Shown one piece after another: positions 17,894 to 26,780 of a DNA stretch of 64,000 nucleotides (the first letter of the stretch is position 1; every line of letters begins with the position of its first letter). The DNA lies in assembly GCF_024611995.1 (NCBI RefSeq), contig NZ_CP102509.1:5952001-6016000 (forward strand), in the 5' to 3' direction. Position numbers and translations under genes: made by a program. The notes below the pieces were generated by a model. The model did not search any database. It was not told the DNA's origin and was given only the letters and a program-made list of their open reading frames with translations. The DNA is from Streptomyces sp. NBC_00162. GTDB lineage: Bacteria > Actinomycetota > Actinomycetes > Streptomycetales > Streptomycetaceae.

Positions 17894-18916
17894 ATGGCAC
17901 AGGCGTACATGACGGAAAAGGGAAACGGCGGCTCGGAGCCCGAGCCCTCCGAATCCCGCTTCCGACGCCGGCTGGCCGAACTGAGAGGTGACCGGGGAAT
18001 CTGGCGGCGCGGGCTGGTGCTGGCCGCGATCTCCGTACTGATCGCGCTGATCATGATCTTCCACGCGCAGGTACCCAACGACGTGGGCAACCTCGGCAGC
18101 CTCACGGAGACCTTCCTGCCCTGGCTGGGCCTGGCCGTCCCGGTGCTGCTGGCCGCCGCGGTGTTCCGCCGGTCGGCGACCGCGCTCATCGCGATACTGC
18201 TGACGGCCGTGGTCTGGACGAACCTGTTCGGCGGTCTGGTCACCGACAAGTCCGGCTCCGGCGGCAACCTGATGGTCGCCACCCACAACGTGGACGCCGA
18301 CAACGCCGACCCGCGCGGGACCGCCGAGTCCGTGGCGAAGTCGGGGGCCGACGTGCTGGCCCTGACCGAGCTCAAGGGGAGCGTCGTCCCCGTCTACGAG
18401 AAGGCCCTGGCGGGCGCGTACAAGTACCACTCGGTCGAGGGCACGGTCGGCGTGTGGAGCAGGTACCCGCTGACCGCCAGCAGCCCCGTGGACATCAAGA
18501 TGGGCTGGACCCGGTCCATGCGCACCACCGTGGACACCCCGCAGGGTCAGGTCGCCGTCTTCGTCGCCCACCTGCCCTCGGTACGGGTCAAGCTGAACGC
18601 GGGCTTCACCGCCAACCAGCGCGACAACAGCGCCGACGCACTGGGCGCCGCGCTCGCCGCCGAACCGCTGAAGAAGGTCATCCTGCTCGGCGACCTCAAC
18701 GGCACCATGAACGACCGCGCCCTGTCCGAGGTCACCTCGCAGATGCGCTCCACGCAGGGCGCCGCGGGCGACGGCTTCGGCTTCAGCTGGCCCGCCCAGT
18801 TCCCGATGGCCCGGATCGACCAGATCATGGTCCGCGGGATCAAGCCGGACGCCTCCTGGACCCTCCCGCGCACGAGCAGCGACCACCTGCCGATCGCCGC
18901 GCGGCTGACGGTGTAG
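17894..18916 (+). CDS. membrane-anchored endonuclease/exonuclease/phosphatase family protein
   Basis: This 340-aa protein has a cytoplasmic leader of about 45 residues, three hydrophobic helices (about 46-65, 79-98, 102-118) and then an extracellular EEP domain. Motifs include THNVDADN (metal/asparagine site), LTELKGS with the catalytic Glu, ILLGDLNGTMND (the DLN active-site loop) and the terminal SSDHLPIAARL with the catalytic Asp-His. The layout matches the common actinobacterial TM-EEP proteins thought to act on extracellular nucleic acid or phosphoesters. GAGGG precedes the ATG. It ends in a 40-bp palindrome that includes the stop codon. Confidence 0.88.
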   Translation: MAQAYMTEKGNGGSEPEPSESRFRRRLAELRGDRGIWRRGLVLAAISVLIALIMIFHAQVPNDVGNLGSLTETFLPWLGLAVPVLLAAAVFRRSATALIAILLTAVVWTNLFGGLVTDKSGSGGNLMVATHNVDADNADPRGTAESVAKSGADVLALTELKGSVVPVYEKALAGAYKYHSVEGTVGVWSRYPLTASSPVDIKMGWTRSMRTTVDTPQGQVAVFVAHLPSVRVKLNAGFTANQRDNSADALGAALAAEPLKKVILLGDLNGTMNDRALSEVTSQMRSTQGAAGDGFGFSWPAQFPMARIDQIMVRGIKPDASWTLPRTSSDHLPIAARLTV

Positions 18917-18950
18917 GGGTGTCCCCGCGGCCGCGGGGACACCCCTACAC
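18911..18950. terminator. 40-bp perfect palindrome, bidirectional terminator
   Basis: The half-site GTGTAGGGGTGTCCCCGCGG is followed directly by its exact complement, giving a 20-bp perfect stem with no dedicated loop. It includes the last codons and TAG of the plus-strand gene and lies 17 bases from the end of convergent nadE, so it can stop both transcripts. A loopless perfect palindrome of this length could also form a cruciform. Confidence 0.88.
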
Positions 18951-18966
18951 GAGCCGAGTGCGGCGG

Positions 18967-20721
18967 TCAGGCGTGCTCGCGCCAGCCGTTCGTGATGGGC
19001 AGCCGGCGGTCCTTCCCGAAGCCCTTCGCGGAGATCTTCGTGCCCGGCGGGTACTGGCGGCGCTTGTACTCCGCCGTGTCCACCATCCGCAGGGTCCTGG
19101 CGACCAGCTCGCGGTCGAAGCCCGCCCCGACGATCTCCTCCAGGCCCTGGTCGCGGTCCACGTACAGGGCCAGGATCGCGTCCAGCACCGGATAGTCCGG
19201 CAGCGAGTCCGTGTCCACCTGGCCCGGGCGCAGCTCGGCGCTCGGCGGCTTCACGATCGAGTTCTCCGGGATCGGCGGGATCTCGCCGCGCTCGGCCGCG
19301 GCCCGGTTGCGGTACTGCGCGAGCCGGAAGACGTCCGACTTGTACACGTCCTTGATCGGGCCGTACGCGCCCACCGAGTCCCCGTAGAGCGTGGAGTAGC
19401 CGACGGCCAGCTCCGACTTGTTGCCCGGGGCCAGCACGATGTGGCCCTCCTGGTTGGAGACCGCCATCAGCATGGTGCCGCGCAGCCGGGACTGGAGGTT
19501 CTCCTCGGCGAGGCCGGTGAGGCCCAGGGAGCCCATGTACGCGTCGAACATCGGCTCGATCGGCACGGTGCGGAATCTCAGACCGGTGCGCTCGGCCAGA
19601 TCGGCCGCGTCGCCCCTGGAGTGGTCCGAGGAGTACTTCGAGGGCATCGAGATGCCGTGGACGTTCTGCGCGCCGATGGCATCGCAGGCGATCGCGGCGA
19701 CCAGGGCGGAGTCGATGCCGCCGGAGAGACCGATCAGGACGGAGCGGAACCCGTTCTTCCTGACGTACGCGCGCAGGCCCACGACCAGCGCGTCGTAGAT
19801 CTCCTCGTCATCGTCGAGGCGGTCGGCGTACCCGCCGGGGACGACCGGCTCGTACGGATCCACCGGCTCCTCGGACAGGACCACCCGGTCGATGCGCAGC
19901 CCGTCGTCCACCACGCCCTCGGGGGCCTCGGCCTGCGCGGCGGGCAGGTCGAGGTCGACGAGCACACAGCCCTCGGAGAACTGCGGGGCGCGGGCGATGA
20001 CCTCGCCGCTGCCGTCGACGACGATCGAGTCCCCGTCGAAGACCAGCTCGTCCTGGCCGCCGATCATCGCCACGTAGGCGAGGGTGCAGCCGGCCTCCTG
20101 CGCCCGCTTCCGGACCAGTTCGAGGCGCAGGTCGTCCTTGTTGCGCTCGTACGGGGAGGCGTTGATCGAGATCAGCAGTCCGGCCCCGGCGGACCGGGTG
20201 GCCGGGACGCGGCCGCCCTCCTGCCAGAGGTCCTCGCAGATGGCCAGGGCCACGTCGATGCCGCGGACCCGGACGACCGGCTGGGTGTCGCCCGGCACGA
20301 AGTACCGGAACTCGTCGAACACGCCGTAGTTGGGGAGGTGGTGCTTGGCGAAGCGCAGCACGACCTCGCCGCGGTGCAGCACGGCGGCCGCGTTCTCCGG
20401 GGAGCCGGCCGGGCGGCCGAGCCGCGGCGCCGCCTTCTCCGTGCGGTCGAGGTAGCCGACGACGACCGGCAGCTCGCCGAGCCCCTCGTCCGCCAGCCGC
20501 CGCGCGAGCTCGCGCAGGCCGGTGCGGGAGGCCTCGACGAAGGACTCGCGCAGGGCGAGGTCCTCGACGGGGTACCCGGTCAGCACCATCTCCGGGAACG
20601 CCACGAGATGGGCGCCCTGCTCGGCGGAGTGCCGGGTCCAGTGGACGACCGAGTCCGCGTTGGCGGCGATGTTGCCGACGTGCGAGTCGATCTGATTCAG
20701 AGCGAGACGTAGTTGAGGCAC
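18967..20721 (-). CDS. nadE: glutamine-dependent NAD+ synthetase
   Basis: This 584-aa enzyme makes the last step to NAD+, amidating deamido-NAD with glutamine-derived ammonia. The N-terminal nitrilase domain (1-270) has the Glu-Lys-Cys triad positions in FPEMVLTGYPVEDLAL, FAKHHLPNYGVF and VALAICEDLWQ. The C-terminal synthetase domain (about 310-584) has the PP-loop SGGIDSALVAAIACDA and the YSTLYGDSVGAYGPIKDVYKS block. A GTG start gives MPQLRLALNQID, with nitrilase similarity starting at once. The length suits the two-domain bacterial form. It is monocistronic and convergent with the EEP gene. Confidence 0.96.
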   Translation of the reverse strand: MPQLRLALNQIDSHVGNIAANADSVVHWTRHSAEQGAHLVAFPEMVLTGYPVEDLALRESFVEASRTGLRELARRLADEGLGELPVVVGYLDRTEKAAPRLGRPAGSPENAAAVLHRGEVVLRFAKHHLPNYGVFDEFRYFVPGDTQPVVRVRGIDVALAICEDLWQEGGRVPATRSAGAGLLISINASPYERNKDDLRLELVRKRAQEAGCTLAYVAMIGGQDELVFDGDSIVVDGSGEVIARAPQFSEGCVLVDLDLPAAQAEAPEGVVDDGLRIDRVVLSEEPVDPYEPVVPGGYADRLDDDEEIYDALVVGLRAYVRKNGFRSVLIGLSGGIDSALVAAIACDAIGAQNVHGISMPSKYSSDHSRGDAADLAERTGLRFRTVPIEPMFDAYMGSLGLTGLAEENLQSRLRGTMLMAVSNQEGHIVLAPGNKSELAVGYSTLYGDSVGAYGPIKDVYKSDVFRLAQYRNRAAAERGEIPPIPENSIVKPPSAELRPGQVDTDSLPDYPVLDAILALYVDRDQGLEEIVGAGFDRELVARTLRMVDTAEYKRRQYPPGTKISAKGFGKDRRLPITNGWREHA

Positions 20722-20794
20722 GGGCCCAGTCTAATCGTCTTTCTGACGCGATGTCCTGGGCCCCGCCTGATTTCCGTTGCGGACCGCCGCCGGA

Positions 20795-22012
20795 TCAGGT
20801 GAGGGGACCGGCGTACTTCACCGTGTCGAGCGCGGTTCCGGCGGAGATGTCCGCGCTGATGCTCTTCGTGCCCTCGGGGAGCTCGAACGCCGCGATGCCG
20901 CTGGCGGACTCCCCGGGCAGGATGGACCCCTGGATCATTTTCGGGACGATGCTGCCGCTGCCGTCGATGTCGAAGACCATCTCGGCGGTCATGCCCTTGT
21001 CGTCGCGGACGTTGGGCATCGCGTAGATCACGTCGTGCGGCTTGGCCGAGCCGTTGGTGATGGTGATCGTGATCTGGATCGCGTTCTTCACCTCCTCGCG
21101 GGCGATGATGCCCTTCGGCTGGTACTTCTTCGGCGCCGACAGGGTCACCTTGACGCCGTTGTCGTACGTGAAGGTCTCGCCGAACGGCAGCGCGCTGGTC
21201 AGGCCCGGAACCTTGGAGGGCGTCGGCGAGGGCTTCGGCCAGGGCTTCGGCGAGAAGGTCGGCGAGGAGTCGGGGTAGGGGATCAGCTCGCGCTCATGCC
21301 GGTCGAGGCCGCGCCCGGCCCGGTCGGCGGCCTTCTCCACGACGAGGGCGGTGAGGAAGACCCCGCCGACGGCGGCGCCGAGACCGAGTACGCCGAGGAC
21401 GGTGCCGGTGACGGCCATCGCCTTGCGCGGGGCGCCGTTGGAGGAGCGCACCAGCGCGCCGATGCCCAGGCCCAGGGCGGTCGCGGCGAGGATGGCGCCG
21501 GCCCAGAAGAAGAAGGGGACGAGGCCGAGCAGGATGCCGACGATGCCGACGACCAGGGCGGCGACGGCCAGACCGTTGGTGGCCGGGGCGACCTGCGGGT
21601 ACCCCTGGTACGGGACCCCGCCGAAGCCGGGACCGGGCTGGGCCCACGGATTGCCGGGGCCGCCGGGGCCACCGGGGCCGAATCCGGGGCCGAAGCCGGG
21701 ACCGGCCGCGGGTCCCGTCGGACGAACCGGGGGAGCGGGCGCATCCGGGGAGGGCGGGGCGAACGGGTTCTGCGCGGGCGACGGCTCTTCGGGCGACGGG
21801 GGTTCGGCGGGCGACGGCTCTTCGGGCGACGGGGGCTGTGCGGGCGACGGGCTCTTCTCGAGCGACGGCTTCTTCTCGAGCGACGGCGGCTGCGTGGGTG
21901 CCGGGGCCTGCGCGGGCGGCCCGGTCACCGGGGCCGCCTCGGGTATGGGCGTGCCGGCCGGTTCCGTCGGCGGGCCGTTCGGGGTGCTGGGCGGGTTCGG
22001 CGGGGTGCTCAT
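20795..22012 (-). CDS. DUF4190 / DUF4352 membrane protein with Pro-rich N-terminus
   Basis: In this 405-aa protein, residues 1-135 are a Pro/Ser/Glu-rich disordered region with imperfect repeats (SPEEPSPAEPPSPEEPSPAQ), followed by a Gly/Pro segment. A DUF4190-like pair of hydrophobic helices (about 147-215, VAALVVGIVGILLGLVPFFFWAG) comes next. After a Pro-rich stalk the C-terminal domain (about 270-405) resembles the extracellular immunoglobulin-like DUF4352 fold (VKNAIQITITITNGSAKP). It is likely a surface or signalling membrane protein of unknown role, lying 73 bases upstream of nadE on the same strand. Confidence 0.82.
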   Translation of the reverse strand: MSTPPNPPSTPNGPPTEPAGTPIPEAAPVTGPPAQAPAPTQPPSLEKKPSLEKSPSPAQPPSPEEPSPAEPPSPEEPSPAQNPFAPPSPDAPAPPVRPTGPAAGPGFGPGFGPGGPGGPGNPWAQPGPGFGGVPYQGYPQVAPATNGLAVAALVVGIVGILLGLVPFFFWAGAILAATALGLGIGALVRSSNGAPRKAMAVTGTVLGVLGLGAAVGGVFLTALVVEKAADRAGRGLDRHERELIPYPDSSPTFSPKPWPKPSPTPSKVPGLTSALPFGETFTYDNGVKVTLSAPKKYQPKGIIAREEVKNAIQITITITNGSAKPHDVIYAMPNVRDDKGMTAEMVFDIDGSGSIVPKMIQGSILPGESASGIAAFELPEGTKSISADISAGTALDTVKYAGPLT

Positions 22013-22107
22013 ACCGGCGGGGGCGTCCTTATGTCGCAGCAGTCGTGATCACCGCAAGAGTGCCACGCCCCCGCCCGGCCCCCGCCGGGTTTTCCCTCGA
22101 CGGCCGC

Positions 22108-23715
22108 CTACAGCTGGTAGCCGAGCACCGTCATCATCCCGGACTCCGAGTGGTAGACGTTGTGGCAGTGCGTCATCCACAGCCCCGGGTTGTCCGCGTC
22201 GAAGTCGGCCGTCAGCCTCCCGCCCGGCAGCAGGATCGCGGTGTCCTTGCGGGCCCCGCCCGCCTCGCCGCCCAGCGCGAAGGTGTGCCCGTGCAGGTGG
22301 ACCGGATGCCACATCGGCGTCGCGTTGCGGAACTCCAGGCGGACCCGCTCGCCCGCCTTCACCGGATGCCGCTGGTCCGGTGTGTAGGGCTTGCCGTCGA
22401 AGGCCCAGTTGTACCGGGACATCGATCCGGTCAGCCGGATCTGGACCGTCCGGTCCGGCTCGCGCGGGGCCAGCGCCGCGGATTCGGCGGGCTTGAGCGC
22501 GTCCGCCATCAGCGGGGGCCCGTCCAGCTCGGCGGGGCGGGTCGCGGCGGTGGGCGCCGTCCCCGTACCGGTGCGCAGTACCGCGAGCGCCGACTGCCCC
22601 TTGCCCTCGGCCAGCGCGGTCAGCGGGAACACCCCGTCCTGCGCGGTGACCAGTACGTCGTACCGCTCGCCCATGGCCAGCAGCAGCGAGCCCGTCTTCG
22701 CGTGCTCCACCGGGAAGCCGTCCGTGTGGGTGACCGTCAGTTCGTGGCCGCCGAGGGCGATCCGGAAGGCGGTGTCCCCGCCCGCGTTGATCAGGCGCAG
22801 CCGGATCCGGTCGCCGGGGCGGGCGGTGAAGACCGACGGGTCGTCCGCGACCTTGCCGTTGATCAGGTAGTGGGGGTAGGCGACATCGCCGGCTTCCTTG
22901 CCGAGGATGTCGCTGTCGGCGCCCACGAGCAGGCGCGAGGGCCCGCTGCCGGCGGTCGGCTGGGCGTGGGCGGCGTGGGCGGAGTCGCCCTGGCCCTTGC
23001 GGAGTTCGGCGAGGACGGCGTCCGGGGTGGCGCCGTCGACCCCGTCGATCCAGTCGTCCAGCACCACCACCCACTCCTTGTCGTAGGAGAGGGGCTCCTT
23101 CGGGTCCTCGACGATGAGCGGGGCGTACAGGCCGCGGTCCTGCTGGACACCGGTGTGCGGGTGGAACCAGTACGTCCCCGGCTCCGTGACGGCGAACCGG
23201 TACGCGAACGAGCCGCCCGGGGCGATGTCCCGCTGGGTCAGCCCGGGCACCCCGTCCATGTCGTTGCGCAGCGCGAGGCCGTGCCAGTGCAGGGAGGTGG
23301 CCTCGGGCAGGTTGTTGGCCAGGGTGAGGGCGAGGGTGCCGCCCGCCGTGACCCGCACCTCCTTGCCGGGCAGCCGGTCCCCGTACGCCCAGGAGCGGAC
23401 GGTGTGCCCTCCGCCGAGGTCGAGCGGGGTGGCGGTGGCGGTGAGCTTGACCTCGGTGAGCGGTCCGGTGGCCTTGCGGGCGGCCTCGGCGGCCTTGACC
23501 TCCGGCCCGGCGGGGTCGACGTACCCCTCGGGTCCGTCGGCGGCGGAGCCGCCGTGGTGCATGGAGCCGTGGCGGCCCTGGCCGGCCTGCCCGCCCTGGC
23601 CGGAATCCGGTCCGGGAGGGCGGGCGCAGGCGGAGAGCAGCCCTGAACCGGCACCGGTGACGGCGACGGCGGCGGCTGCGCCGAGCAGGGCGCGACGGGT
23701 CGGAAGAGAGCGCAT
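22108..23715 (-). CDS. multicopper oxidase, Tat/lipoprotein-type
   Basis: This 535-aa exported laccase-like oxidase has all four copper-binding blocks: LHWHGL, YWFHPHTG, HPVHLHGHTFAL and the type 1/type 3 block THCHNVYHSESGMM with the axial Met. The N-terminus MRSLPTRRALLGAAAAVAVTG has a twin-Arg pattern followed by the lipobox-like LSAC at about residue 29, so the enzyme is probably folded, exported and lipid-anchored. The ATG at 23715 has AGGTG upstream; a longer frame is less likely. It may act in copper detoxification or phenol oxidation. No copper chaperone or copZ is adjacent. Confidence 0.93.
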   Translation of the reverse strand: MRSLPTRRALLGAAAAVAVTGAGSGLLSACARPPGPDSGQGGQAGQGRHGSMHHGGSAADGPEGYVDPAGPEVKAAEAARKATGPLTEVKLTATATPLDLGGGHTVRSWAYGDRLPGKEVRVTAGGTLALTLANNLPEATSLHWHGLALRNDMDGVPGLTQRDIAPGGSFAYRFAVTEPGTYWFHPHTGVQQDRGLYAPLIVEDPKEPLSYDKEWVVVLDDWIDGVDGATPDAVLAELRKGQGDSAHAAHAQPTAGSGPSRLLVGADSDILGKEAGDVAYPHYLINGKVADDPSVFTARPGDRIRLRLINAGGDTAFRIALGGHELTVTHTDGFPVEHAKTGSLLLAMGERYDVLVTAQDGVFPLTALAEGKGQSALAVLRTGTGTAPTAATRPAELDGPPLMADALKPAESAALAPREPDRTVQIRLTGSMSRYNWAFDGKPYTPDQRHPVKAGERVRLEFRNATPMWHPVHLHGHTFALGGEAGGARKDTAILLPGGRLTADFDADNPGLWMTHCHNVYHSESGMMTVLGYQL

Positions 23716-23857
23716 GGGAGCACCTAACGGTCGGGTGTTGCCGCGCCCCCGAGCGGCGCGGCGGCTCGCCGGGAACTGCACGTCAGGCGGGGACGTTACC
23801 CGGGGTGGGTATCCGATCGGAGGACCGACGCTGCGTTTGCATAGGATTAGTCACACT

Positions 23858-24559
23858 ATGTCCCCTCATGGCTTCTCTCCGCGCACCGCCTGGCCGGTCG
23901 CGACGCTCATCGGCCTGGGCGCCGCCGCCTACACCGCGTGGGTGCTCGAAGTCGTCCTCTCCACGGGCCTGAACCCCATCGAGACGTACGTGAGCGAGCT
24001 GGCCGCCCAGGACCAGCCGCTCGGCGGCCTGTTCCGGGCCACCGACTTCACCGCCGGGCTGTTCGCCTTCCTCGGCGGACTGCTGGCGCTGCTCCGGCTG
24101 GTGCGGCACGCCGAGTCCCGCCGCCCGTGGGCGGTCGTCGGCTGGGCCGGGGTCACCCTGTTCGGCGCGGCCACCGCCGCCGACGCCTGGCTGCCGCTGA
24201 GCTGCGCGCCCACCGTGGACCCCGAGTGCGCCGCCCGCGAGACCGCCGGGCTGGTCCCCGCCACCCATCAGGCCCATGCCGTCAGCAGCAGCCTGGCCAT
24301 GACCGGCGCCCTCGTCGGGATCGTGGCCCTCACCGTCGCCGCCCGCCGCTACGGCTGGTTCGCCCCGCTCGCCCGCTACGGGCCCGTGCTCGTCGCCCTC
24401 GAACTGCTCGCCACCGTCTGGACCCTGTCCGCCATCGCGCTGTTCACCGCCGGGCACGGCACCTGGGCCCTGGGCGCCGGGCAGCGGCTCCAGGTGCTGT
24501 TCGTCGCGCTGTGGCTGGGTCTGCTCGCGTACTCCGTCCACCGGGAGGGCCGTACATGA
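23858..24559 (+). CDS. DUF998 family integral membrane protein
   Basis: This 233-aa protein has about six hydrophobic helices and short loops, matching DUF998 membrane proteins of actinobacteria. The first external loop carries STGLNPIETYVSELAAQDQPLG, the typical SELxA family block, and a Cys-containing loop (LSCAPTVDPECAAR) follows helix 3. The ATG is at the end of a comparatively AT-rich promoter stretch (GCATAGGATTAGTCACACT). Its stop overlaps the start of the alpha/beta hydrolase gene as ATGA, so the two are coupled. Function unknown. Confidence 0.85.
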   Translation: MSPHGFSPRTAWPVATLIGLGAAAYTAWVLEVVLSTGLNPIETYVSELAAQDQPLGGLFRATDFTAGLFAFLGGLLALLRLVRHAESRRPWAVVGWAGVTLFGAATAADAWLPLSCAPTVDPECAARETAGLVPATHQAHAVSSSLAMTGALVGIVALTVAARRYGWFAPLARYGPVLVALELLATVWTLSAIALFTAGHGTWALGAGQRLQVLFVALWLGLLAYSVHREGRT

Positions 24560-24612
24560 CCACGCCGCACGGGAACACGCGGTACATGACCACGCGGTTC
24601 GGAAACACGCGC
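24553..24612 (+). repeat. 30-bp tandem duplication at the start of the hydrolase gene
   Basis: Two adjacent 30-base copies (24553-24582 and 24583-24612) share TACATGACCACGC at the front and AACACGCG at the end. They duplicate the start codon region, giving in-frame MTTPHGNTR and YMTTRFGNTR. Either ATG could start translation. Confidence 0.8.
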
Positions 24613-25461
24613 TGCGGGAACGGCGCCGGCCGGTTCGTGCGGGTGGACGGGGTCCCGCTGCACGTCGTGACCGAGGGCCGCGGGCCGGTGGTCGTGCTCA
24701 GCGCCGGGCTCGCCATGGCCTGGTTCGACTGGGACGAGGTCGCCGCCCTGCTGGTCGCCCGGGGCCGCACCGTCGTCCGCTTCGACCGCCCCGGGCACGG
24801 TCTCAGCGGCCCCGCCACCGCGCCGGCGACCGCGGCCGGGGAGGCCCACCGGATCGCCGGACTGCTGGACGCGCTGGGTCTCACGGACCCCGTCACCGTC
24901 GTCGGGCACTCGATCGCCGGATTCCACGCCGAGGCCTTCGCCCGCCTCCACCCGGAGCGCACCGCCGCCCTGGTGCTGGTCGACTCCAGCGTGGAGGAGG
25001 CCCCCCGAACCCTGCTGCCCGCGGCGCTGCGCACCGCTGCCGCCCGCGCGCTCGGCCGGGCGGTGACCGCCGCCGGACTGCCCGCCGCACTGGGACCGGG
25101 GGCCCGGCGGGCGACCGTACGGGCCTCCCGCACCGGCGGCGGTGATCCGGCCGCGCGGGACCTCGTACGCCGCTGCTACCGCACCGGCCGCGTCTGGCGC
25201 GGGGCCCTGCTGGAGAACGCGGGGTACCCGGACACGGCCGCCGAGGTACTGGCCCTGCGCGGGACGCACCCGCTGACCGCGCCGGCCACCGTCCTCGCGG
25301 CCCACGACGGCTCCGGGGGCCGCCGCGCCCTGCGCTGGCCGGCCCGGCAGGCGGACCTCGCCGACCGGCTCGGAGCCCGCTTCGAGCTCGTCGAGCCCGC
25401 CGGACACCTGGTCATGCTGGACCGCCCGGACCAGGTGGCCCGGGCGGTCCTGCACGCTTGA
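24556..25461 (+). CDS. alpha/beta hydrolase
   Basis: This 301-aa hydrolase has an oxyanion region LSAGLAMAWFDWDEVA, the FDRPGHGLSG block, nucleophile elbow GHSIAG, the VLVDSS strand, a helical cap near residues 145-215 and the terminal histidine in AGHLVM. The start is the ATG overlapping the DUF998 stop. The first 20 residues are a duplicated decapeptide and lie outside the fold, so the second ATG (24586) is an equally good start. The substrate cannot be told from the sequence. Coupling to a membrane protein suggests a shared, possibly lipid-related, role. Confidence 0.85.
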   Translation: MTTPHGNTRYMTTRFGNTRCGNGAGRFVRVDGVPLHVVTEGRGPVVVLSAGLAMAWFDWDEVAALLVARGRTVVRFDRPGHGLSGPATAPATAAGEAHRIAGLLDALGLTDPVTVVGHSIAGFHAEAFARLHPERTAALVLVDSSVEEAPRTLLPAALRTAAARALGRAVTAAGLPAALGPGARRATVRASRTGGGDPAARDLVRRCYRTGRVWRGALLENAGYPDTAAEVLALRGTHPLTAPATVLAAHDGSGGRRALRWPARQADLADRLGARFELVEPAGHLVMLDRPDQVARAVLHA

Positions 25462-25462
25462 G

Positions 25463-25506
25463 GTCCTGTCCGGCTGAGCTCCTGTCCGGCTGAGGACTTG
25501 TCCGGC
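25463..25506. repeat. 16-bp tandem repeats after the hydrolase gene
   Basis: Units TCCTGTCCGGCTGAG with one leading variable base occur at 25463-25478 and 25479-25494, followed by a partial third copy to about 25506. They fill the short gap between convergent genes. Confidence 0.7.
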
Positions 25507-25509
25507 CGG

Positions 25510-25929
25510 TCAGGACCGCGCGTAGACCTTCTCCGCCCAGCCGGCGATCTGGTCGTCCGTGAGGTGCTTGGCCAGGTCGGCCTCGCTGATCATGCCGACG
25601 AGCTTCTTGTTCCGGATCACCGGCAGCCGCTTGATCTGGTGGCTCTGCATCTCCTCCAGGACCTCGGAGACGTCCGCACCCGCGTCGATCCAGCGCGGCG
25701 TGCCCTGGGCCATGTCACCGGCCGTCACCTTCGCCGGGTTGTGCCCCTTGGCCACACAGCCGACGACGATGTCGCGGTCGGTCAGGATCCCGCAGAGCCG
25801 TTCCGTCTTGTCGCTGATGGGCAGCGCGCCCACATTGAGGCGGGCCATCAGCTGAGCGGCCCGGTCCAGGGTCTCGGTGGCGGGGATCCACTGGGCCCCG
25901 GCGTGCATGATCTCTCCGGCGGTGGTCAT
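25510..25929 (-). CDS. CBS-domain pair protein
   Basis: This 139-aa protein consists of two CBS motifs (about 8-62 and 72-128), with typical strands ALPISDKTERLCGILTDRDIV and RLPVIRNKKLVGMISEADLAKHL. Stand-alone CBS pairs bind adenosyl nucleotides and sense energy or stress; in Streptomyces many are linked to stress regulons. AGGAGG lies eight bases before the ATG. No catalytic domain is fused. Confidence 0.92.
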   Translation of the reverse strand: MTTAGEIMHAGAQWIPATETLDRAAQLMARLNVGALPISDKTERLCGILTDRDIVVGCVAKGHNPAKVTAGDMAQGTPRWIDAGADVSEVLEEMQSHQIKRLPVIRNKKLVGMISEADLAKHLTDDQIAGWAEKVYARS

Positions 25930-26029
25930 CGCATCAACCTCCTGAGCGCCGATGTGCGGCGGGACGCGGACGCGTCCGCCGCGGCGTCTCCGTCCGGCAC
26001 GGGCGGAATACAGGCGCACTACACGCGTG

Positions 26030-26076
26030 CACGCCCGTACGGGTGGGAGGCGCCCTCCCACCACCGTACGGGCGTG
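26030..26076. terminator. hairpin terminator of the DUF3105-DUF305 operon
   Basis: The arms CACGCCCGTACGG..GTGGGAGG and CCTCCCACC..CCGTACGGGCGTG form a stem of about 21 bp with a two-base bulge and a three-base loop. It lies immediately after the DUF305 stop on the minus strand. Confidence 0.8.
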
Positions 26077-26081
26077 TCCCG

Positions 26082-26780
26082 TCACCCGCGCGGCGCAGCC
26101 CCGCGCTGCCCCAGCATGTCCGCCATCAAGGTGAGCTCCGAGCGCTGCGCGTCGACCATGCCCTGCGCCAGCTCCCGCTCGACCGGCGTCTCGCACAGCC
26201 GCGCACAGCCCTCGGCCATCGCGACGCCGCCCTTGTGGTGGTCGGTCATCAGCTGGAGGTAGAGCACCTCGGCGTCCCGGCCGGAGGCCGCGGCCAGCCG
26301 GGCGAGCTCCTCCTTGGTGGCCATGCCGGGCATCAGCGCGCCGGGCTTGGCGGCCTGCCCGCCGTGCTCGCCGTGACCGCCGTGGCCGGTGTGCTCGCCG
26401 TCGGCCCCTGACGTGCCCATCCAGGACATGGGCGGCTCTCCCGCCACCACCTTCGGCAGCCCCCACAGGTCCAGCCAGCCGAGCAGCATGCCCCGCTGGT
26501 TGGCCTGGGTGTTGGCGATGTCGTAGGCGAGGCTGCGGACCGCCTCGTCCTGGGTGCGGTCCCGCACGATGAACGACATATCCACCGCCTGCTGGTGGTG
26601 CACCGCCATGTCCCGCGCGAAGCCCGCGTCCGGCGAGTGCAACGCCGGTGTGCGGGCCGGCGTACCGGTGTCGCCGGTCGCGGCGGTGACCGTGGCGGCC
26701 GCCGCGAACAGCAGCGCCAGCAGCACGGCCGTGCCGGCGACCCAGTACGTACGGGGGGTGCGGCCGGACGGCCGGCTCAC
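26082..26780 (-). CDS. DUF305 domain exported protein
   Basis: In this 232-aa protein a signal-anchor helix (about 13-32) is followed by the DUF305 four-helix ferritin-like fold. It has the two hallmark motifs FARDMAVHHQQAVDMS and MTDHHKGGVAMAEGC. A His/Gly-rich insert HTGHGGHGEHGG (about residue 130) could bind metal. DUF305 proteins are often linked to copper or oxidative stress. The GTG start overlaps the DUF3105 stop (GTGA), showing translational coupling. A multicopper oxidase is nearby but not in the same operon. Confidence 0.9.
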   Translation of the reverse strand: MSRPSGRTPRTYWVAGTAVLLALLFAAAATVTAATGDTGTPARTPALHSPDAGFARDMAVHHQQAVDMSFIVRDRTQDEAVRSLAYDIANTQANQRGMLLGWLDLWGLPKVVAGEPPMSWMGTSGADGEHTGHGGHGEHGGQAAKPGALMPGMATKEELARLAAASGRDAEVLYLQLMTDHHKGGVAMAEGCARLCETPVERELAQGMVDAQRSELTLMADMLGQRGAAPRG

